A stretch of 64,000 bases of DNA. It comes from Myotis daubentonii. Taxonomy: Eukaryota; Chordata; Mammalia; Chiroptera; Vespertilionidae. Each line of letters starts with the position of its first letter. Position 1 is the stretch's first letter. This document shows positions 56,680-64,000 of the stretch, in pieces. The DNA lies in NCBI RefSeq assembly GCF_963259705.1, contig NC_081846.1:61557722-61621721 (forward strand), read 5' to 3'. A program made the position numbers and the translations under genes. The notes beneath the pieces were generated by a model that did not search any database, had not been told where the DNA came from, and saw only the letters and a list, made by a program, of their open reading frames with translations.

Positions 56680-58130
56680 GCAAAGAGCCAAGAATAGCCA
56701 AAATATACTTGAAGATCAAAAGGGTACCTAGTCCTTTAAGATATCAAGACATTATAAAGCTATAAGAATTGATACTGTGTGATATTCATGTAGAGAAAGG
56801 CAAATAGACTGATTGAATGAAGAACTCAGACACAGGCCCATCTATACATTGGGGCATTTGGTATAGGATAGGCAACATTACAAATCAATAGATAAATGAT
56901 AAAATGACAATGAGGAAATATGTTCTCCATATGAATAAAAAACAAATGAGACTCTTATGTATACTATATTAAAATTTGTTGCTAAGTTGACTAAAGACCT
57001 AAATGTGAAAAGTAAACTTTAAAATTTTTGAAATAAATATAGGTCTTTTAATTAATTCAGTGTGAGGAATAATTTACTAAAAAAGATGCACAAGTTATTT
57101 AAAAATGGATACATCTGACTAATTTAAAATTAAATACTGTGCCAAATAAAAGATTTGTCTTTTTAATTATATAAGACAGTCTGGGAGAAAATATTTCATA
57201 TTTATATAATAATTTACATATATTATATAATTTTACATAATAATTTACATTTAAAATATGTATAATTTACATTATATATTATACTAATTACATTACATGT
57301 TGCATTAAATTATGTTATTTACATATTTAATATTATATAAATACATATAGTGCATATCATTTATAGCATATATATATACTTCAAATTTTTCAATTAAAAA
57401 TGAAAGACAATAAAATATTAAATTGCATAGGATATGAGTAATTAACAGACTAAGATATCCAAATACTTAACAAATATGTGAAATGCTCCCTGTTCCAACT
57501 AATTAGGGAAATAAATATTAAAATAAGTTGACCTTCCATATTAATCAAATTTTCAAAACTTAAGTTGAGCTTAAGTATTTTACAAACACAGGAAAATAGT
57601 AATTTTCATTATAGTACCTATGGGAGTACATATTGATACACTCTCTTTGAAGTTATATTTAACAATATCTAGGAGACTTTAAAATGTGCTTAGTCTACCA
57701 TCTGTAATTCTCCTCCTAAGAATATACAAGAAACTAAAGAATTCTAGGGGGATCCTTAGAAAAACTCTGTTGCATATATACAAAAATGTTTATTATAGCA
57801 AAAGACTGGAAGCAATCTAACATCATATAAATTGTGAGACATTATATTATATAATACTATATAACAGTAAAAATGAATTATAGTTACCTGTATCATCTAG
57901 ATACATCTCAAAAATTAATGTTACGTGAGAGAAGCAAGTTAGAGAATGTTAAATATATTATGATACTGTCCAGGTATAAAGTTAAAACCTTAAACAATAA
58001 GTGGCTAAATTTATATGCAAACTTATGATAATGTTGCCAATAAGCTAGCTAAAAAACTATATTTCCATTTTATTATTGATTTATTTTTAATAAAGGTAAT
58101 TTCTACTTCATGAGTAAAGAGGGTTTGGGC
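56680..58130 (+). mobile_element. Old L1 ORF2 to 3' UTR remnant
   Basis: ORF2-type wording ('gactgattgaatgaagaactc', 'aatttactaaaaaagatgca') then 3' sequence ('attatagcaaaagactggaa', 'aagatttgtct'). Very AT-rich insertions near 57190-57380. No open frame. Confidence 0.75.
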
Positions 58131-59694
58131 TTTATAAGTCATTTGTTGCTGATTTTTATTTTATTTCTATTTTATGGAATAAAAAGAAAACACTTTAGAA
58201 GATTTCATATCAAATTCTTACTACCAAAGAAGTTTAAATAAATAAGTCACTAAAAAACACATTTTAAAGATCACAAAAGTTTAGTGAACCAAATATTTGA
58301 TATTATTATCTATCCTCATATTAAGTAATCTTGAAAATCATCCAAGTATGTATAATATCCCAAATTGAAGTAAGATAGCTGACTCACCTAATGATTTCTA
58401 TATTTTGCATAATTCCATGGAAAATGAATTATTTACCATTTTAACATTGTAAGAGCATATGTTTAATAGAAACAGATATCCTTTAGCCGTCTTTATTATT
58501 TACTCCATGCATAAACATGCCAACATTTCTACTGGACAGAGAAGTATTTTCTCTACTTCCAAAACCATGAGTATATTCAAAGCTGAGAGCAAATTGGTGA
58601 GAAAAATGGCAGTCTGTAGCCTTTTCTAAAGTCTGAAATGTAAGCTTCACTAATTGCAGTTTCCTTGGAAGCATAGAGATCTATATTAAATCTTATCACA
58701 TTTTAATCTACATTTAATTATCATAGATCACTCTTCAAATGCCTACTGATGAGAAAGAAAATTGCACAGCATATGGTAACCAAGGAGCACAGGAAAAGTT
58801 GCAAGACTTCTCTTCCTCTGCTTATGAGGTAAAAACTAATCAATATGCTTATGCAGTCTCCCAAAATAGGTAAACTCACAACACATTATAACCATCCCTT
58901 CAGTGTGGGTCACCATCGGAGGACCTCCACTGATGATTAACATCTACAGGTTGCATGGAAGCTTTTGTTGTCTTTGGGAATCACATTCCAGCAGCCAAGG
59001 TCTCCCCTGGAATGTTCATATAGCTGTGTGAGTCTCCTGAGACTACTGCCTCCCATAACATACAGAGTGAGGGCTCAGCTCCTCCTTACAAACCACAGAA
59101 GTCTGTGGCATGCTGCCACATCAATCATAGTGCCTACCACCCCTTCCAAGGAACTGCCTTTGCAGAATTCCTGCTGAAGAAATTAGAAATGGCTTTACCT
59201 TCTGCAGGGAAACCATGTTCTGTATTACACAACCCACCTCCTCTCCCTCCTTTGGGCCACAAGCGATTGGAATATGGGTGGTGTCTGGCCCAAGATGAGA
59301 CCATCCTCCCGCTGTCCATAAACTGGCTTGTTGTGAAAAGCCTACTGAGTTCATTAAACATCTTGCTCTAATAAATGAGATATATAGTGAGAATCAGTAT
59401 CAGCAGCGGAACCCAAAAGTAAAAGAATCTCAAATATTAGACGAGGTAAAGGAGAGGACATCAGAGGCCAGATTAAGTCATGAAGAAGGAAATAGGGGTG
59501 GTGGAGGACGATCAGGAGAAGAACCCTAGTAAAGGCTGTAGGTTTCAGTTGAAAGAGCAGGAACATCAGAGAGAAGCTGAGTATATTGGCTGCAGAGCTT
59601 TGGCACAAAGCTCTAACTTTCAGAGAAAGCCTTACCTAACTAAAACTGAATATCTTACACTTTGAGCCTCCATTCTTGTTACAGATATCCATAA
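58131..59694. other. Unassigned stretch, no gene seen
   Basis: 58950-59640 is less AT-rich and has overlapping frames of 60-88 codons on both strands; none is recognisable. It could be an old LTR or low-copy DNA. Confidence 0.4.
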
Positions 59695-59708
59695 AATAAC
59701 ACCCTCTT

Positions 59709-60154
59709 GACCTAGATTGTTTTTGCACAGTGTTTTGGCCTGTGGATGGAAAGTTCTCGGGTTCAATTCTGGTCAAGGGTATATACCAGGGGTCCTCAAA
59801 CTTTTTAAGCAGGGGGCCAGTTCACTGTCCCTCAGACCGTTGGAGGGCCGGACTATAGTTTAAAAAAAAACTATGAACAAATTCCTATGCACACTGCACA
59901 TATCTTATTTTGAAGTAAAAAAACAAAACGGGAACAAATACAATATTTGTATTTGCATGTGGCCCGCGCGCCGTAGTTTAAGGACCCCTGGTATATACCT
60001 CTGTTGCAGACTCCATTTCACAGGGCTGCATGTGGGAGGCAACCACTGACGTGTCTCTCTCTCAAATTGATGTTTCTGTCTCTCCCCTCCCTTCCATTTT
60101 CTCTAAAAAATCAATGGAAAAAATATCCTCTGCTGAGGATTAACAATAATAATA
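59709..60154 (+). mobile_element. Ves SINE split by a hAT
   Basis: Head fragment 59709-59786 ('ggatggaaagttctcgggtt') and remainder 59991-60154 with the 'atatcctctgctgaggatt' tail. TSD aataacaccctctt / aataacatcctctt at 59695-59708 and 60155-60168. Confidence 0.9.
59787..59990. mobile_element. hAT MITE, 'cctcaaac' family
   Basis: 204 bp, ends caggggtcctcaaac...gtttaaggacccctg, perfect 8-bp TSD gtatatac at 59779-59786 and 59991-59998. A different family from the 'gggcaaac' elements. Confidence 0.95.
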
Positions 60155-60168
60155 ATAACATCCTCTTA

Positions 60169-60856
60169 CTCGAACTAAACTGAGTGATTTAGAAACGGAT
60201 ATAGTTATCTTTATTGCATTTTAAAGTATGGCAGTATTGCAAAGTTGACCAAACTGTATTGTAGTCTCACAATTAACTTTTCTTTAAGCTCTTACTTTGC
60301 TTACAGGATCTCCAAATGTACCTTTATAATAAATTTCATTTTTAACACTACGTTTCTGGCTAACTTGCTAACTCGAACCAAGTGGAAAATACAAAGATAA
60401 GCCAGAAATTTGAGAAGTTAGTGTAATATTTATGATATTCTCATTCATACCTCATCATTCATACATGACTTGGATCTTTATCCTGGCAGACTATTGTAAG
60501 GAGAAGCAGATAATGGAGACCAAGAGGACAACAGCCCTTCATTTTAAGTGCCAGACAATTGTGCCATGTCATTTACAAAAAAGAGAAAGAAAGAAGCACT
60601 CAGGTTCTATTTTCTGAACTCACTAAATATTTCCATTTCTCACATCTGAACCACTCCTGTGTTTAACATAATGTCAAATGAAAAAGACAAAAAAGAAAAC
60701 CTCAGAATTTTTTAAATGTAGCTGCACTTACAGGAAAAATAAGGAGAAGGCAGTTGAACAACAACAACAAAAATCCCAATTAGTGATACAGAATTCCCCA
60801 AAGAAGTTACTTGTAGTTGGCTCCAGAATCACATATTCAATTTTTATAGATTTTAA
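60169..60856. other. Unassigned stretch
   Basis: Nothing recognised. Confidence 0.4.
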
Positions 60857-61105
60857 TTTTTTTGTTGGAAAAAAGTTTTTTTTTATTGAGGGAGAGGGAC
60901 AGATAGAAGAGAGGGAGAGGGGAAGAGAAACAGAAACATTAATGATGAAAGAGAATCACTAATCAGCTGCCTCTTTGCCTCTTGCACATCTCCCACTGGG
61001 GACTGAGCCCAAAACCTGGGCATATTCCCTGACCGGTAATCGAACTGTGACCTCCTGGTTCATAGGTTGACATTCAACCACTGAGCTAAACTGGTTGCGC
61101 CGATG
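60857..61105 (-). mobile_element. Ves SINE
   Basis: Antisense copy: 'tttttttattgagggagagg', 'ccactggggactgagcccaa', 'cattcaaccactgagctaaa'. Flanks share tttatag.tttta as a degraded TSD. Confidence 0.88.
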
Positions 61106-62209
61106 TTTATAGTTTTAAAAAGAAATGCCATTAGAGTTTTCACAAACAACTTTTTGTTTTTAAGTTTCAGATATCAGAGAGAAAATAATAAATAGATTCT
61201 CTTTTTCTGAGATATACATAATGCTCACTTTGACTTGTTATCTCTAAGTCTGTCGTATCTAGCATGTTTTAGACTTTTTAATTCTTCCTCTTACAATATT
61301 ACAGTCTTTGTAATCATCCATAAAATTATTAATTGGCTTTATATTACAAATGAAACTGTACAGAATTGTTTCTTTCCCTCTTCTTCAAATAAAAAGCTTC
61401 AAGAATTCTCCATGATCCTCTCTATTAACTCGCAACACACTCATAAACAATGGTTACACTGATCAAGCATTTGTAACTATAAAACCATAGTAAACCAAAC
61501 CAAAACAGTAACAGAATACTGTTATCTAAAAATGGTTTCCTGTCATTCAAACAAGTGTACCCTTTCTCTTCTTAACATTTAGATTTTTCTTTATTAATTA
61601 AATCCAGCACAATCAAAACTTTAAAGCTTTACTTTTTTGCCAAAATATAAACAAATAGCCATCTTGAAATTATTTTTATCAGTACCAATGGTGAATAGTT
61701 TTGTCCTAAGAAGAATTGTTTATGATTAAATTTTCATGTTTGCCACATATAATTTATATTGAATTAACTATTCAACTGTGTCAAAAATTAGAATGTTTAA
61801 GCAAGCGTGCTTGAGAACAAAAGTGGGAAGCAAATTAGATCAATGATCTTTATTAACCATAAGTGGCCAAGCTCATGAAAAAATTCTCTTTTATGTCTGC
61901 CTGCAGAACCCATTATGATTTACACCCAAAAACCCTGAAGAGATGTTCTCAATAGTGCTAAAATCACTTGATAAACAGCAACAGAAATTTCTTATTATAG
62001 AACATACCACCAAGTATTAAGAATAAATTAAAACTTCCTAACCATAATAAATACATATTACACTTACTAGAGAAAATTTCAAGTATATACCCTTCAAGTT
62101 CCAGAAAAAGACAGAAATACCCACAATTAAAGGTACTATTAATACAGTACAAGATGTCCTACAAAATAAGTAGTTAATTTATTATCATAAAATACAGATA
62201 AGAATGTAA
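61106..62209. other. Unassigned AT-rich stretch
   Basis: No gene or named repeat seen. Confidence 0.45.
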
Positions 62210-63700
62210 AAAACTAAATTTGTCTTAGCAGGTAACTAAAAAAAATCAACAAACTATTAAAATTAATGAGAAAGTAAAAGTTTAATTTCAATTTAACAAA
62301 CATTACAGGGTACCTGGGGATTAATTTAGAAAAAAATTTATGAAACATTTATGGAGAAAATTTCAAAACTATATTAAAGGACACTATAAAAAGACCTGCA
62401 GCGATGGCATAAGATAGCATGCTTGTGGATAAGATGACAAACTATCCTAAAGATACCAATTTTCCCCAAATTAATGCATGTATTTAACAAAATTCCTATT
62501 GAAATCCCAAAAAGAGTAATTTTAAAATATAGCATGATGATTAAATTTACATAAGATTATAAATATCCATGAATGGCTACAAAACATTTTAAAAGAACAA
62601 ATCTGGAGAATTTACCTCTTCTAGAACTTTAGCCCTGAAACTAGTATAATATTGGTGCAGGGACAGATAAGGGCAGTAATGAAATATAATAGAAAGCCCA
62701 GATACACACAGTATAAGTGCAAAGTTAGCATATGAAAGTAATGTGATCACAAATCAAGGGAAAATGGACTAATAATTTAGTAGATAGTATTGAGAAAGTC
62801 TGCTTATTATGTGGAGAAAAATAAATTTGGATACCTTTCTATATCATATTAGTAGATGAACTCCAGATTAATAAAAGACTTAAATATGAAAGTAAATATG
62901 AAGAGCTAAATAAAATAATAGGGAATGATTTTTTTGTTTTTAAAAAAGGAAGGCTTCTTCTGCACATATCACAAGGGAAAAATAACAGATATGTATTCTG
63001 TATAAAAATTAAAGACTCTCTTCAACAAAATACCATACTCAAAGCAGAATGGTTCCATACTAGAAGAAAACATGAAATACTTAAATATGACAAGTGATTA
63101 ATTGCTATGATATACAATGAAGTAATATAACCTTTTAAAAAAACAGGAAACACAATAGAAAACACGGTCTCAATGTAAATAGGAAACTCACTAATGGGGA
63201 AACCCAAATGACTAATTAGAATATGAAGAGATGTTCAACCTCTCTAAGGATCAGAGAGAAAGAGCAAATAAAAACTACTTTGAAACATGTCAGATGTCAT
63301 ACAGTCATCTGAATGGTAAAAATTGGAATGTGAAAATGTCAAGTGCTAGCAGGGTTGTAAGACAATGTTAACACCCATTGCTAGGGCAGACATTCTGGGT
63401 TACATAAAATTGTGTACTATGGCCATTTCTAAATACAACCCTCAGAGAAACTCAGACAGAATATTCATCACAGCTTTGCTTTGGGTAGCAAGTATTTGAA
63501 GGTATCCTAAACATTCATCTCTAGGAGAAAGGATAATTTAGTATGGTATAGGTAGATGATGTATGAAACAGTCATAAATACCGAGCCACATGTGCATGTG
63601 ATAACATAGATGGATACGAAAGGATGCAGTTGTCCACAAGAAAAGTAAAATGTAAAATAACCATATGATTTATGTAAGCAAAAAATACACAAAGCAATAG
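62210..63700 (+). mobile_element. Old L1 ORF2 3' half remnant
   Basis: ORF2 wording in order ('cctattgaaatcccaaaaag', 'aaaacattttaaaagaacaa', 'taatattggtgcagggacag', 'gatgttcaacctctctaagg') with abundant stops. Old and non-coding. Confidence 0.8.
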
Positions 63701-63708
63701 CACTTATA

Positions 63709-63837
63709 TAGGGTTTCCCCCAAAAAATATATACACATTTTACAGCTGATAGCTCAATTGATATTTCTTTCTTTTCAGATTTAACCCATTGGAATTAATA
63801 ATTATTTAAAGTGTGTACACATTTTTGGGACACCCTG
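63709..63837. mobile_element. Tc1/mariner-type MITE, 129 bp
   Basis: Right end 'gtgtacacatttttgggaca' + ccctg followed by TA; left end is its inverted counterpart (agggtttcccccaaaaa, atacacattt) preceded by TA. Confidence 0.8.
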
Positions 63838-64000
63838 TATTTTTTAAGATAGGCACATATCTAAATAAATACATGGATAGTGTATCAGGAGGTTATATCT
63901 TAAATACAGTAGAAAGGGTGAATGTGTGTTGGGGAGAAATAAGAGTGAATATGGTGAATGAAAAAAATAAACAAATTAAGGATCTAATGACAGCATTCTC

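Overview
This window is mammalian nuclear DNA and almost certainly from a vespertilionid (vesper) bat. The diagnosis rests on three repeat classes found together: tRNA-derived Ves SINEs (about 18 copies on both strands), non-autonomous Helitrons of the HeliBat type (nine to ten copies with CTAG 3' ends and a GTGCAC-type terminal hairpin), and young cut-and-paste DNA transposons including a SPIN element, several other hAT MITEs and two mariner MITEs. Among mammals, Helitron amplification is known only from vesper bats. I found no host protein-coding gene, no tRNA, rRNA or other RNA gene, and no CRISPR array. Every open reading frame is short, and each one lies inside a repeat or is consistent with chance.

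Layout. 0.2-2.9 kb: 5'-truncated L1 interrupted by a palindromic hAT MITE. 3.1-4.8 kb: Helitrons and a Ves SINE. 5.4-6.0 kb: old L1 with a younger L1 tail inside. 7.4-9.4 kb: old HAL1-like remnant with a Ves SINE, then an antisense MLT1 LTR and an orphan poly(A) insertion. 10.3-11.4 kb: Helitron, then two hAT elements at one target site. 12.5-15.1 kb: L1 and hAT remnants, a Ves SINE and an LTR-like segment. 15.86-18.22 kb: full-length L1-type element with ORF1 but no ORF2, flanked by a perfect 15-bp target-site duplication (TSD). 19.6-24.3 kb: Tigger, paired Ves SINEs, SPIN, a 1.04-kb GC-rich Helitron and MLT1. 26.7-31.7 kb: L1 fragments (one twin-primed), MER5A, L2 and a second ORF1-only element. 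32.2-34.6 kb: antisense LTR, then a Ves SINE with a Helitron in its A-rich tail. 35.6-44.7 kb: MIR, L1, L2, hAT, mariner, Ves and the second GC-rich Helitron. 45-53.3 kb: MIR, Helitrons, L1, LTRs, HAL1-like remnant and two abutting Helitrons. 54.27-56.67 kb: class II-type solo LTR followed by a processed retrocopy of an unrecognised transcript. 56.7-64 kb: old L1 remnants, Ves SINEs (one split by a hAT) and a mariner MITE.

The elements do not form an operon or system; the useful information is in their nesting. Young hAT and Helitron copies interrupt L1, SINE and retrocopy sequence, which gives a relative chronology. I see no convincing new biological system. The observations most worth following are the ORF1-only L1 derivatives, repeated reuse of one target site by two hATs and by two SINEs, an orphan poly(A) insertion with a TSD, CTCF-core-like motifs carried by the Helitrons, and a solo LTR with a repeat-rich segment. 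All family names come from pattern recognition and knowledge of consensus sequences; no database search was run.
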